NCBI RefSeq assembly: GCF_026340255.1
Contig: NZ_JAPEPJ010000001.1
Coordinates: 3,775,001 to 3,839,000 of the forward strand
Direction: 5' to 3'
DNA length: 64,000 nt
Origin: Streptomyces sp. NBC_01408
GTDB lineage: Bacteria > Actinomycetota > Actinomycetes > Streptomycetales > Streptomycetaceae
The notes under the pieces were generated by a model. That model searched no databases. It worked only from the letters and a program-made list of their open reading frames with translations, and was not told the DNA's origin. This document shows positions 48,601 to 56,404 of this stretch, piece after piece; position 1 is the first letter of the stretch; each line of letters opens with the position of its first letter. Both the position numbers and the translations under genes were made by a program.

Positions 48601-49626
48601 CAGGGCCGGGCGGCGCCGGGTGAAGGCGTCCCGGATGCGCAGCCGGACCTCCTCGCCGATGGCCGGCATGGAGGTGATCTCGCCCTCGGTGACCACGGTC
48701 GTGAGCCGCTCGAAGGCGGACAGCAGGGAGTTGGTGAGCCCGGCCTCGTCCCCGAAGGTGGCCAGGGTCTCCTCGTAGGCGTAGTAGGGGCGGTACGGGA
48801 TCTCCACCGCGCCCCAGTAGGAGGTGAGCTCGTCCCCGACCAGGCCGTTGGGGAAGCGGTCGAACTTGATCCGGGCCAGCGCCCGGCCGGCGTCCGCCTT
48901 CTCCTTCTCGCCCTCGTCGATGCGCATCGGGACCGGGTAGATCTTGATGCCGCGGTCGTTGAACCGCTCGTCGATCTGCCGGGCGACGGAGGCGGCGCCG
49001 TCGATGGACTGGTCGGAGAGGGTGAAGCAGTCGACGAGGACGTCGGGGAGGTGCACGGTGCAGATGTCCGCGATGTCGGACAGACCGGTGCGGCTGTCGA
49101 TCAGGACGTAGTCGTAGTTCAGCTTCATGTCCGCGCGTAAGGCGTCGAAGAACAGGCCGCCGCCGAGCCGGTCGTAGAAGTTGTCCCAGTCGAAGGTGGA
49201 GACGGTCGCCGAGTACTCGCGGTTCTGCCGGCCCGCCGAGACGAAGTCGAGGGTGCCGCCGTCCGGGAACTCCCAGCCGAGGGTCTCCGGGGTGAGCGAG
49301 ACGGCGTGCGGCTGGATCCGCGCGTAGTCCTTGTGCCAGTCGTCGGCGCGCTGCACCGGGCTGGTCGCCGCCCAGGCGTACTCGCTGATCAGGTCGATGA
49401 CCCCGGTGGTGGCCCCCAGCGTGGAGGGGTCCAGGAAGGGGTGGAAGAAGCGGTGCAGGCCCGGGGCCTCCAGGTCCCAGTCCACGGCGAGGACCCGCTT
49501 GCCGTTGGCGGCGAGGATCCAGGCGGTGTTGGCCAGCGCCATGGTGCGGCCCGTGCCGCCCTTGTACGAGTAGAAGGTGACGATGCGTCCGTCACGGCTG
49601 TCCCGGCTGTCACGACTGGCTGTCAT
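45640..49626 (-). CDS. fxsT: FxsT: ParA-like / TIR / NB-ARC / TPR protein
   Basis: This giant (1328 residues) is the tetratricopeptide protein of FxSxx-COOH systems. Order: a ParA/MinD-like domain (about 15-300) with deviant P-loop YSYKGGTGRTMALANTA, where the catalytic GK is GR; a TIR-like domain (about 345-480, ADLFLSYVAENRMWADWIES); and an NB-ARC ATPase (about 510-800) with LYGLGGVGKTQVALEYVHRF, Walker B RWLLVFDNADD and DLPLAVEQAGAWI. More than eight TPR_10-type repeats end the protein (for example LAMDLGALGRYGEAMELATA). This is the architecture of an innate-immune-like STAND receptor. It overlaps fxsC by 17 bases. How it acts with the peptide is not established. Confidence 0.88.
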   Translation of the reverse strand: MTASRDSRDSRDGRIVTFYSYKGGTGRTMALANTAWILAANGKRVLAVDWDLEAPGLHRFFHPFLDPSTLGATTGVIDLISEYAWAATSPVQRADDWHKDYARIQPHAVSLTPETLGWEFPDGGTLDFVSAGRQNREYSATVSTFDWDNFYDRLGGGLFFDALRADMKLNYDYVLIDSRTGLSDIADICTVHLPDVLVDCFTLSDQSIDGAASVARQIDERFNDRGIKIYPVPMRIDEGEKEKADAGRALARIKFDRFPNGLVGDELTSYWGAVEIPYRPYYAYEETLATFGDEAGLTNSLLSAFERLTTVVTEGEITSMPAIGEEVRLRIRDAFTRRRPALPADLFLSYVAENRMWADWIESVLTRAGFRVVPKDVSAEQVPGTAAGDTLGGAGISIDTAARTVVLLSSAYLKSARAVDVWNRAAAEDPTGGRRQLVPLRVGDVRLATPYIDRNPVDLFRLDEVHATTALLRAVERPMALPDSVNSSSQPGPRFPGTVPKIWNAPPRNPGFTGRSIVLERMRDQLGGGMAVVLPQPQTLYGLGGVGKTQVALEYVHRFMADYDLVWWISSEETDDVVEALADLAVRLGAQAGDDMSAASQEAIDLLRRGVPSSRWLLVFDNADDPEALKRFFPPGGPGHVLVTSRNQSWSQYGDALPVDVFLREESIEHLQRRAPGLSKEDAEQVAEAVGDLPLAVEQAGAWIAETATPVSAYLEQLAQQAARVLALNQPPGYPQPVAATWNVSIERLQSRSPAAVRLLQLCAFFAPEPISANLLYSKEMIDALKPYDSSLQEKLVLGRVIREIGRFALAKVDQVSNSIQVHRLVQAVIRAQLSEEEQSQARHAVHRILAGARPDDDEPIDNPETWPRFNTIWPHLTPSEARYCKEPETRRLLIDRVRYLWKRGDFKAAYALGEELREVWKETLGDHDLQYLYLRFHLSNILRSQGRFVEAMELDEGTLERQRNALGPSHPHTYMTTSGLAMDLGALGRYGEAMELATAAHEGFGQIFHEAHPRTLAAANNLALNLRMIGQYSRAREIDQEVFDRRTEVLGPDHPYTLSSAQNLARDLREVGRYDDSVQLLSRTYETYKRQLGRAFPGTLSAAKNLAVSLRRAGDLEDALRLTTATRNRYRAKYTSVNPDLLACELNLAADLFATGDPGAARDLAQEVVDEYMKVPGERHPYTLAALNNLAVFHWGTGASDTADPMLRQVIRLMRDVLGDNHPHTIFAHLNLANARADLGDPEGALELERLAVRRLREALGAHHPETLASSSNMAVSLDMMGRKEEAARVRSETVSELTRLLGDEHGLTRYARDERRVHRDLEPLAV

Positions 49627-50986
49627 CCGCGTCCCCCCGGTCGGTGTCGTTGCTGGCGTCGCTGTCCGTGCTGTCGTGGCTGTCGGTGCTTTCGGGGTAT
49701 CTCTGCTGGGCGTCGGGCGGGAAGGGCGCCGGCGGTGGTGCGGGCGGCCCGCTCATCCCCATCGGCCCGAGCAGCCGCGGGCGTTCGGTGTGGGTGTTGC
49801 CGGCCGGGAGGTACACCTGCGCGTGTCTGAGGAACTGCTGGGCGGCGGCCTCGACCACTTGCGGCAGGATCTGCCCGAGGGTCTCCATGTTGGCCACTCC
49901 GTTGGCCGCGGCCCGGCAGGCGGCCCGGCCCTGGCTCATCTTGACGGGCAAGGTCTCCTCCAGCCGCTGGGCCAGCTCGGCTTCCTTCGCACGGCTCTGG
50001 TGGTCGTAGCGGTTCCACGGCACGACCACGTTGATCCAGGGCCGGGACTCCTGGTCGAAGGCCGCCAGGCGCTGGCGGCGCTGTTCGTCCTCCACCGCCC
50101 AGCGGTCGACGATCAGGATCTCCGGCCGGGTCGGCGGCTGCTTGCTGTCGAAGTGGCCGGCCTCGTCGTCGAAGGAGGCCATGGTCGTGCGGTAGTTGAG
50201 CGACCGGACCAGGTCCTCGGCCACCGAGGCGATGGGCCGCTGGGACACCGGATGGTACGGATTCCACTCCAGGGCGCTGTCCCCGTAGTACTCGGGGCTG
50301 CGGCCCTCCGGCAGATCGTGCCGGGAGGCGGCCGCCACCGTGACCTGGAGGGTGCGGGCGGCGCTGCTGGGCGTGCCGAAGGCGCTCGGTACGACCCGGT
50401 AGTCCACCGGGCGGGTGGATTCCAGGCGGACGGACTCGGCGACCCGGACGATGCGTTTGGCGAGCTCGTACACGGCCCGCTCGTACTGCTCGGCGTAACC
50501 GCGCAGTTTGATCAGCCCGTAGAGCCCGTCGGTGACGTAGCGCTCGCCGAAGGTGTTGTGGTTGAACTGGAGGCGCTCGGCGGGCCCGGGCAGCTGGGAC
50601 GGCGGAACCGGCACCCATAAGGCGGGCACGATGGCTTCGGCCGGCTCGTTGCTGATGGCGCTCTTCTGGATGAGGCGCTGGGCGAAGGCGAACCACTCCT
50701 TCCCGCACATCTCACTGGCGAAGTACCGGGGCGAGAACAGGGGGACGAAGACCCGGCAGGTGGCGAGCGCCGCCCCGAGCCGTTCCGACCAGCCCTCGCC
50801 GCTGCGTATCTCCCGGTCCATGAATCCGGCGTCGGATCCGGCGGGCAGGTCCGTCAGCGCCATGACGTGGCTGCAGAGATCGCGGAAGAGGCGCTCCACC
50901 CACATGTCGGGGTCGGGCCCCCCGGCCCCGAACCTCGGTGTATGCGCATAACTGAGAAAAAAATACGGCTGCACTGATGCGGGCAC
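49610..50986 (-). CDS. fxsC: FxsC: TIR-like protein
   Basis: This 458-residue TIR-like protein of the FxSxx-COOH system begins QPYFFLSYAHTPRFG, the first TIR strand. GSDAGFMDREIRSGEGWSER and CRVFVPLFSPRYFASEMCGK complete the TIR core (about residues 5-170). A Glu candidate for NADase activity is within ASEMCGKEW, but catalysis is unproven. The second half has a P-loop-less Rossmann-like region (LVRSLNYRTTMASFDDEAGH, ILIVDRWAVEDE) and an acidic Ser/Asp tail. The GTG at 50986 is chosen (GGGGG upstream); 50974 and 51046 are alternatives. Confidence 0.82.
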   Translation of the reverse strand: MPASVQPYFFLSYAHTPRFGAGGPDPDMWVERLFRDLCSHVMALTDLPAGSDAGFMDREIRSGEGWSERLGAALATCRVFVPLFSPRYFASEMCGKEWFAFAQRLIQKSAISNEPAEAIVPALWVPVPPSQLPGPAERLQFNHNTFGERYVTDGLYGLIKLRGYAEQYERAVYELAKRIVRVAESVRLESTRPVDYRVVPSAFGTPSSAARTLQVTVAAASRHDLPEGRSPEYYGDSALEWNPYHPVSQRPIASVAEDLVRSLNYRTTMASFDDEAGHFDSKQPPTRPEILIVDRWAVEDEQRRQRLAAFDQESRPWINVVVPWNRYDHQSRAKEAELAQRLEETLPVKMSQGRAACRAAANGVANMETLGQILPQVVEAAAQQFLRHAQVYLPAGNTHTERPRLLGPMGMSGPPAPPPAPFPPDAQQRYPESTDSHDSTDSDASNDTDRGDADDSQS

Positions 50987-51065
50987 ACGACCCCCGTCCC
51001 GAAGATGCGAGCGAAGAAACATCATTCCGGAGCTGCTTCGCCACATCCCCTCATCGTTCAGTCAA

Positions 51066-51872
51066 TCAGCGTCTGTTTTCGGTCATCCAGTCAAGGGCGT
51101 GATCGACGGCATCCGGGATCGAGAAGAGCATGGCCGCCGCCCCTCCCACCCGCCCCCTGCGCACCCGCGAATCCGGGAACGACCGGCCGATCTCCGCGAA
51201 ATCACTGTCGTCCAGTGCGACGTCCTCGTACGCGGTCCACTCTCCCCCCTGCTGACACCCGTTCCGCCGCCCCGGAAGGTTCACCTTCACCACACACTCG
51301 TACTTGCGCAAGGGGGGCTTCGGAATTCGATACTCCGCGAGATGGAAAGCGGTGCAGGCCGAGAAGCCCACATTGATCATGAGTACCTGTCCTCCCTCCC
51401 AGCACAGCTTCCCCAGGGGTGTCTCCTCACCCAGATGACTTTCCATGCGGTGCCCCGAGCAGAGCCGCTCCGCGTCCTGGCCGAGAGCGGCGAAGGAAGT
51501 CTGCGGATGTGCACTGCGCGCGGCGCCCGCTGCGGTACGGACCGCCTCGGCGAGCGCGCCCATGCCCTGACTGGGGGTGCTCGCCGAGTCGAAGGGGGGC
51601 ATCCGCTCGCGGAAGGCCGCCACCTCGGACCCGGTCAGCCCCGCGATCCGCGCCAGATGGGCGCTGGAGCTACGGGAGTTCTCCGGGGTGAACGCCGGGA
51701 CCACCAGGGTGCCGCGCGGCCCCAGGACCCCCGTCAGGGCGTCGCGCAGCACCTCGGCCCGCAGCCCGGTCCCGGCGAGGGAGGCATGAACCATGAGGCG
51801 GCTGCCCGGGCGCACCCCGAGCAGCCTCAGGTGCACGGCCAGCCCGAGGGCCGAGGGGCCGGGGCCGGTCAC
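51066..51872 (-). CDS. AAC(3)-family N-acetyltransferase in the Fxs cluster
   Basis: This 268-residue protein of the aminoglycoside 3-N-acetyltransferase family uses acetyl-CoA. LMVHASLAGTG, GTLVVPAFTPENS and AHPQTSFAALG then HLGEETPLGKLCWEGGQVLM and AFHLAEYR follow the family pattern, with the catalytic His in SAHPQTSF. It overlaps the fxsB stop (GTGA), so it is translationally coupled. This argues for a role in modifying or exporting the Fxs peptide, or an amine of the system, rather than in drug resistance. Substrate unknown. Confidence 0.83.
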   Translation of the reverse strand: MTGPGPSALGLAVHLRLLGVRPGSRLMVHASLAGTGLRAEVLRDALTGVLGPRGTLVVPAFTPENSRSSSAHLARIAGLTGSEVAAFRERMPPFDSASTPSQGMGALAEAVRTAAGAARSAHPQTSFAALGQDAERLCSGHRMESHLGEETPLGKLCWEGGQVLMINVGFSACTAFHLAEYRIPKPPLRKYECVVKVNLPGRRNGCQQGGEWTAYEDVALDDSDFAEIGRSFPDSRVRRGRVGGAAAMLFSIPDAVDHALDWMTENRR

Positions 51873-54133
51873 GCGTCGACCGACTTCAGCTCCCAGCGCA
51901 GCTCCGCCACCAGCCGTTTGCCGGTGCTCGTCAGCTCCGCAGCCCCGGCGAGCCGGTCCAGGGCCTGGTGGATCAGGTCCGACCCGGCCGGTCCCGGGGC
52001 CGCCGTGGCCCGCCGGAACGCCTCCACCGCCACCCGCTCGTACACGTCGGCCAGCAGCCGCGACAGCGGTACGGGGCGCTGCCGCCACGGCGACGGGTGC
52101 TGCCACTGCCCGTCGAGGGCGTACAGGTCGGCCACCTCGGTCAGCGCCCGCAGCCGGGCCCGCCGGCCCCCGGTCAGCAGGGCCAGCGCGGTCTCCGCCG
52201 CCCCCGCGGCGTACGGCACCCCGAGCGCCCCCGGCCCGTGCCGTCCCGCCTCGCCCCAGCCTCCGGCCCGGGGTCCGCCCGCGAGCGGGGTCAGCGTGGT
52301 CAGCCCGGCGGCCGCGGCCCGGGCGAACTCCGGCACCGCCTCGTGCAGCAGCGCCCAGGCCCCGTCCAGCCTGGCCCGCCACTCCCCGGCCTCGCCGGCG
52401 CCGAGCCGCAGCCGGGGCGGGCGGGCGAAGCAGTTGCGGTACGGGTCGAGGTCCTCCAGCGCCACCGGGGCCGCGTCCGGCCCGGGCGACCAGCTCCGTA
52501 CGGGCTGCCAGCGGGCGTCCCCCGCCGCGGGCCCGAAGCGGTGCTCCGTACGCCCGTCCCGTACGGCGTACCCCTCGCCGGTGACGTGCAGCGCGGCCCG
52601 GCCGTCCGTGCCGGGCTCCCCGAGCCGCAGCAGCCCCAGCGTCGGCAGGTACACCTCGCCGTCCCGGTAGGCCACCTCGGCGGGCAGCTCCAGCCGGCCC
52701 CGCAGCACGGCCGCGGCGGCCAGCGCGGTCAGCCTGCGCGCCGCGTCCGGGCCCTGGGCGCCCCAGGCCCCGCGGCCGTCCCGTACGGCGTCCAGGGCGG
52801 CCAGTACCCAGGTCCGGGTGAAGGGATGGCCCAGTACGGCGTCCAGCGCGGCCTCCCCGGCCCCTCCGGCCCGCTCCACCTCCCCCAGCAGCTCCCAGGC
52901 CCGGTCCCAGCCGGGCTCCCCGGCGAGGTCCTCGTGGAGCCTGGCCAGCAGCACCCGGGTCAGCTCCTCCTGGCTGCGGGCGAGTTCGGCCGGGTCGGAG
53001 AGTTCCGGGGCGGTCTCCCGGGGCCCCGTGCGGCCCTCGACCCCGTCCACCAGCTCGCGCAGGTCGGCGCAGTACACGGAGGGGTTGTCGAAGCCGTTGT
53101 CGGCCTTGTATCGGTGGGTGTAGAGCCCGCCCCCGCACGAACGTACGACGGGGCACCGGCGGCACGGGTCGCTGACCCCGGCCAGGCCCAACTGTCGTGC
53201 CCGTACCCCGGGATGGGCCGCGACCTGGTCGAAGGCGTGGTCGAAGACGTTGAACCCGGTGGCCGCGGCCCCGTCGAAGGCGCTCTTGAGGGAGTCCACC
53301 TGCTCCAGGGTGCCGTCGGTCTCCACGACGACGAGGTCGGTGGGCGCCAGCCCCAGGGACTCGGTGAGGCTGGGCCCGCCGCGCAGAGTGGAGAGCAGGG
53401 ACTCGAAGAGCCGTACGGGCACGGGGCGTTCCCGGCGCTCCCAGTGGTCGTAGACCCGCAGCAGCCAGCGCGCGTACGCGTCGGGGGCGCCGTCGGGCCG
53501 GACCGGAGGGGTCTCCCAGGTGGCGTGGGGGAGGAGGAAGTCCACGCGGGGCGGCTCCAGTTCGACCAGCGCGTCCAGGACGGCGACGGGGTCGTTGGCC
53601 ACGTCCACGGTGCAGAGCAGGCCCTGGTAGAGGTGGCGGTAGGGCGCGGAGCGCAGCAGGGCGACGGCGGCCAGGACCAGCGGGTGGCTCGTACGGCCGT
53701 CCGCGAAGCGGCGGTGGCGGTCGTTGGCGGCGCGGTCCCCGTCCAGGGAGATGCCGACCCGGACGCCGAACTCGTCGAAGAGGTCGAGGTGGCGGGTGCC
53801 GAGCTGGAGCCCGTTGGTGTGGATCCGCAGGTCGAGTGCGGCCGTCCCGGCGAGTGCCCGGGTGAATTCCTCGCACACGAGCCGGAGCCGGGCGGTGCCC
53901 GCCAGGAGGGGTTCCCCTCCGTGGAGAATCACCGTGACGGAGGGGAGGGCATGGTCACGGGCATGTTCGGCGAGCCGCGACGCGGTATGGGAGATGACCT
54001 CGGGGGAGATCACTTTCGGCCGGGCTCGCCAGCTCTGATCTGCGTGTTCATAGACATAGCAATGATCACAAGCGAGATCGCATCTGCTGTGAACTTTCAG
54101 GACGATCTCGCGAAAAGCGATCAGGCCGGTCAT
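51869..54133 (-). CDS. fxsB: FxsB: radical SAM/SPASM peptide maturase
   Basis: This 754-residue radical SAM enzyme of the FxsB family installs a three-residue cyclophane on the precursor, by linking the Phe ring to the beta-carbon of the residue two positions on. The [4Fe-4S]-SAM motif CDLACDHCY has Cys18, Cys22 and Cys25. The SPASM-type auxiliary cluster region has Cys324, Cys327, Cys333 and Cys355 (CRRCPVVRSCGGGLYTHRY). The C-terminal about 370 residues form a second, mostly helical domain that lacks the HExxH signature of some homologues (HEAVPEF instead). The precursor gene fxsA lies 29 bases upstream. The ATG has only a weak Shine-Dalgarno. Confidence 0.93.
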   Translation of the reverse strand: MTGLIAFREIVLKVHSRCDLACDHCYVYEHADQSWRARPKVISPEVISHTASRLAEHARDHALPSVTVILHGGEPLLAGTARLRLVCEEFTRALAGTAALDLRIHTNGLQLGTRHLDLFDEFGVRVGISLDGDRAANDRHRRFADGRTSHPLVLAAVALLRSAPYRHLYQGLLCTVDVANDPVAVLDALVELEPPRVDFLLPHATWETPPVRPDGAPDAYARWLLRVYDHWERRERPVPVRLFESLLSTLRGGPSLTESLGLAPTDLVVVETDGTLEQVDSLKSAFDGAAATGFNVFDHAFDQVAAHPGVRARQLGLAGVSDPCRRCPVVRSCGGGLYTHRYKADNGFDNPSVYCADLRELVDGVEGRTGPRETAPELSDPAELARSQEELTRVLLARLHEDLAGEPGWDRAWELLGEVERAGGAGEAALDAVLGHPFTRTWVLAALDAVRDGRGAWGAQGPDAARRLTALAAAAVLRGRLELPAEVAYRDGEVYLPTLGLLRLGEPGTDGRAALHVTGEGYAVRDGRTEHRFGPAAGDARWQPVRSWSPGPDAAPVALEDLDPYRNCFARPPRLRLGAGEAGEWRARLDGAWALLHEAVPEFARAAAAGLTTLTPLAGGPRAGGWGEAGRHGPGALGVPYAAGAAETALALLTGGRRARLRALTEVADLYALDGQWQHPSPWRQRPVPLSRLLADVYERVAVEAFRRATAAPGPAGSDLIHQALDRLAGAAELTSTGKRLVAELRWELKSVDA

Positions 54134-54162
54134 TCCACCAGTCTAGAGCGCGTACTTCTGTG

Positions 54163-54327
54163 TCAGAGTGCAGAGTTGAAGATAGGTGCCTGAACCGGAC
54201 GACCGGATTCAGTCGGCAGCACGCGGCCGAGCTTGGCGGCCGCGGAGCTGCTGCGGACGTCGATCTGGGCGAGCGGGGTCCGGCGGGCCTTGACCGTGCT
54301 GGTCGCGGGGGCTGCGGAAGTGTTCAC
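54163..54327 (-). CDS. fxsA: FxsA: FxSxx-COOH RiPP precursor peptide
   Basis: This 54-residue precursor ends APIFNSAL, so the C-terminal residues are Phe50-Asn51-Ser52-Ala53-Leu54, an exact F-x-S-x-x terminus. The leader contains TPLAQIDVRSSSAA, the recognition-like region seen in FxsA family members. GTG at 54327 is preferred because AAGGA lies 7 bases upstream; an open frame to 54438 has no ribosome binding site. FxsB would crosslink Phe50 with Ser52. The peptide may be cleaved, secreted or act as a signal to the TIR/STAND proteins. A promoter is visible upstream. Confidence 0.85.
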   Translation of the reverse strand: MNTSAAPATSTVKARRTPLAQIDVRSSSAAAKLGRVLPTESGRPVQAPIFNSAL

Positions 54328-54401
54328 GACACCGTCCTTGAGGGGGCCATGTGGAATGGGCATGTGAATGACAACAGCGGCGCGCTGCTGCCATGGCGTG
54401 G

Positions 54402-54429
54402 ACTTTACTCGGCCACACCCCATTGGCAA
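54402..54429 (-). promoter_or_regulatory. Candidate fxsA promoter
   Basis: On the minus strand TTGCCA (54424-54429) and TAAAGT (54402-54407) are separated by 16 bases, 75 bases upstream of the fxsA GTG. This matches a housekeeping-sigma promoter for the fxs operon. Confidence 0.5.
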
Positions 54430-54577
54430 CTGAGACATGACGCCTGGTCAAGCGTTCTAGGCAAAGCCCCGGGGATTTCTCAAGGTGGCACATTCGGCCG
54501 TTTGCCGGACGGCTAGATCCTTTTCATCGGCGGGCCCGGCCGCCGACGGGCCGGGGCGCGGCTTCGGACTTGCTCGT

Positions 54578-55480
54578 CTAGGCCGGCTGTTGTTCGCTGA
54601 GCGGGGGCGTGGGGAGGGTGCGGAGCAGCCAGTTCAGTACGTCGGGCAGTGCGCGAAAGGCGGCGAAGTGCGCGGCGGCCGGGTCGATGGTGGTGGTGGC
54701 GCCCGGGATGCGGCTGGCCAGCCAGCGGGAGTGGCCCACGGGGGAGAACACGTCGAGCTCGCCGTGCCAGATGAGCACCGGGCAGCGGATGTCGGCCGGG
54801 TCGAATCCCCAGGGGCGGCTGAAGGCCAGCACGTCGTCGATCCAGCCGTACGCCGAATGGCGCAGCCCCTCGGTGTAGTTGCGCAGCAGCATCGACCGCA
54901 GGCCGGCGTCCGAGACGATCAGGCGGTCGTTGGCGGTGAGCTCCCGGCGCAGCTCGTCCAGGAGCCGGCCGGGGTCCTTGCGGATGCCGGCGGCGCGCGG
55001 GATCAGCCGGGCCTCCAGCCCCTCGGGGTCGTCGGAGGCGGCGGTGTACTCCCGTACGTTCGAGGCGGCCATGCCGGCGAACCAGTCCAGGTCCTCCGCG
55101 TCCCGGGGAGCCAGGCCCACCATCGCCGCGGTGCGGGTGACCCGGTCGGGGAGCAGGGCGGCGCAGGCCAGGGCGCCGGGGGCGCCGCCGGACCGGCCGG
55201 CCACGGCGAAGGTCTCCAGACCGAGGGCGTCGGCGACGGCGGCCACGTCCTGGGCCACGTCGGCGACGCTGCGGCCCGGGTGGCGGTCGGAGCCGCCGTA
55301 TCCGGGCCGGTCGTAGGCGATGAGCTGCATCCGGCGCTGGTAGAGGACCATGCCCCGGGGTGCCGGGCCCAGTCGGCTGCCGGGCATGCCGTGGAGCAGA
55401 AAAACCGGTTTGCCGTCCGGATCGCCCCAGCGTTCCACCGTCAGAGCGCGTCCGTCCGCGGCGCGCACCTGATTGCGCAC
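54578..55480 (-). CDS. Alpha/beta hydrolase
   Basis: This 300-residue alpha/beta-hydrolase has an oxyanion-hole segment FLLHGMPGSR, nucleophile elbow VAGRSGGAPGAL (Ser in G-R-S-G-G), acid region LIWHGELDVFSPVGH (Asp) and catalytic His in AAAHFAAF. Substrate unknown. It is not part of the Fxs operon: an intergenic region of 250 bases lies between. The GTG at 55480 has GGGAGG 7 bases upstream. A short GC-rich hairpin at 54535-54555 could be its terminator. Confidence 0.88.
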   Translation of the reverse strand: MRNQVRAADGRALTVERWGDPDGKPVFLLHGMPGSRLGPAPRGMVLYQRRMQLIAYDRPGYGGSDRHPGRSVADVAQDVAAVADALGLETFAVAGRSGGAPGALACAALLPDRVTRTAAMVGLAPRDAEDLDWFAGMAASNVREYTAASDDPEGLEARLIPRAAGIRKDPGRLLDELRRELTANDRLIVSDAGLRSMLLRNYTEGLRHSAYGWIDDVLAFSRPWGFDPADIRCPVLIWHGELDVFSPVGHSRWLASRIPGATTTIDPAAAHFAAFRALPDVLNWLLRTLPTPPLSEQQPA

Positions 55481-55637
55481 GCGTTCCCTCCCTCACACTC
55501 GGCTCGGGTCGTCACGGTGATTGTGCGCGCTGGGGGAGGAGCGCGGTAGGGCGCACTTCGCGCGAAATTATCGTGCGCCGCGGCCGTGCGCTGACGGCCA
55601 CGGCTGCTCGGGGGTGGGGCCCTGAGCGGCCCTCCCT

Positions 55638-56258
55638 CTACGCGGGCGGGACCCTGAGCGGGACGGGGATCAGGGCGGCCGCCGCCGAGCGGGCCCGTTC
55701 CAGGGCGACGGCCCGGTCCGCGCCGCGCTGGCCCAGCACCACCCGGGTGCTCAGCCCGTCCAGCAGGGCGAGCAGCTCCGAGGCCCGGCCGGGCACGTCC
55801 ACGGCGGCGAAGCGGCCCTGCTCCACGCCCTTGGCCAGCAGGGCCTCAAGATCGCGCTGCCAGCCGTCGTCGATCTCCTGCTGGGCGGCGCGCAGCGGCT
55901 CGTTGGAGGCCGTGCGGGCCCACAGCTCGATCCACAGGGTCCAGCGCGGGTCGCGGGGCCCGCGCGGCAGGTACAGCTCGACGAAGAGTGCGAGCTTGCG
56001 CGGTGCGGTGACCCGACGGGCCATCAGTTCCGCGCGCTCGGCGCTCAGTTGGTCCTCGCTCCAGCGCAGGGCCTCCAGCAGGAGCCGGTCCTTGCTGCCG
56101 AAGTAGTACAGGATGTGGCCGCCGCTGGTGCCGAGGCGCTCGGCGAGCGCGGACATCGTGAGCGCGGCCAGCCCGTCCTCGGCGATCGCCGCCATGGCCT
56201 CTTCGAGCATCCGCTCCTGGGCGACCTGCCCGTCGCGCCGCCGAGCCGTTCCCGCCAC
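55638..56258 (-). CDS. TetR-family transcriptional repressor
   Basis: This 206-residue regulator has an N-terminal TetR helix-turn-helix: AEDGLAALTMSALAERLGTS then GGHILYYFGSKDRLLLEALR. The C-terminal ligand domain (residues about 70-200) is helical. It is divergent from the NCS1 permease-amidohydrolase operon, with a perfect palindromic operator in between, and so probably represses that operon in response to a nucleobase or its breakdown product. GTG at 56258 has AGGAGG 9 bases upstream; another GTG at 56267 is immediately after that site and less likely. Confidence 0.9.
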   Translation of the reverse strand: MAGTARRRDGQVAQERMLEEAMAAIAEDGLAALTMSALAERLGTSGGHILYYFGSKDRLLLEALRWSEDQLSAERAELMARRVTAPRKLALFVELYLPRGPRDPRWTLWIELWARTASNEPLRAAQQEIDDGWQRDLEALLAKGVEQGRFAAVDVPGRASELLALLDGLSTRVVLGQRGADRAVALERARSAAAALIPVPLRVPPA

Positions 56259-56335
56259 CGGACCCACCCTCCTGATCTTCCTGGCCCGACCTTATCCCGG
56301 ACAGGGTCTTGACGGGGTCCCGGTCCAGCGCGCAT

Positions 56336-56373
56336 CTTGAATGCCATTCAAGAACTTAGAACGTCATTCAAGG
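56336..56373. promoter_or_regulatory. TetR operator candidate
   Basis: A perfect 17-base palindrome CTTGAATGCCATTCAAG (56336-56352) is followed by an extra half-site CATTCAAGG at 56365-56373, midway between the TetR gene (start 56258) and the permease (start 56405). Confidence 0.7.
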
Positions 56374-56404
56374 TTCACCGGGTCCAAGGTCAGGGGTACG
56401 GCGC

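Noticed and set aside
45091..49140. Plus-strand open frame of over 1300 codons opposite fxsT
   Set aside because: Antisense shadow of a real 1328-residue protein; composition is Arg/Gly/Val-biased without motifs.
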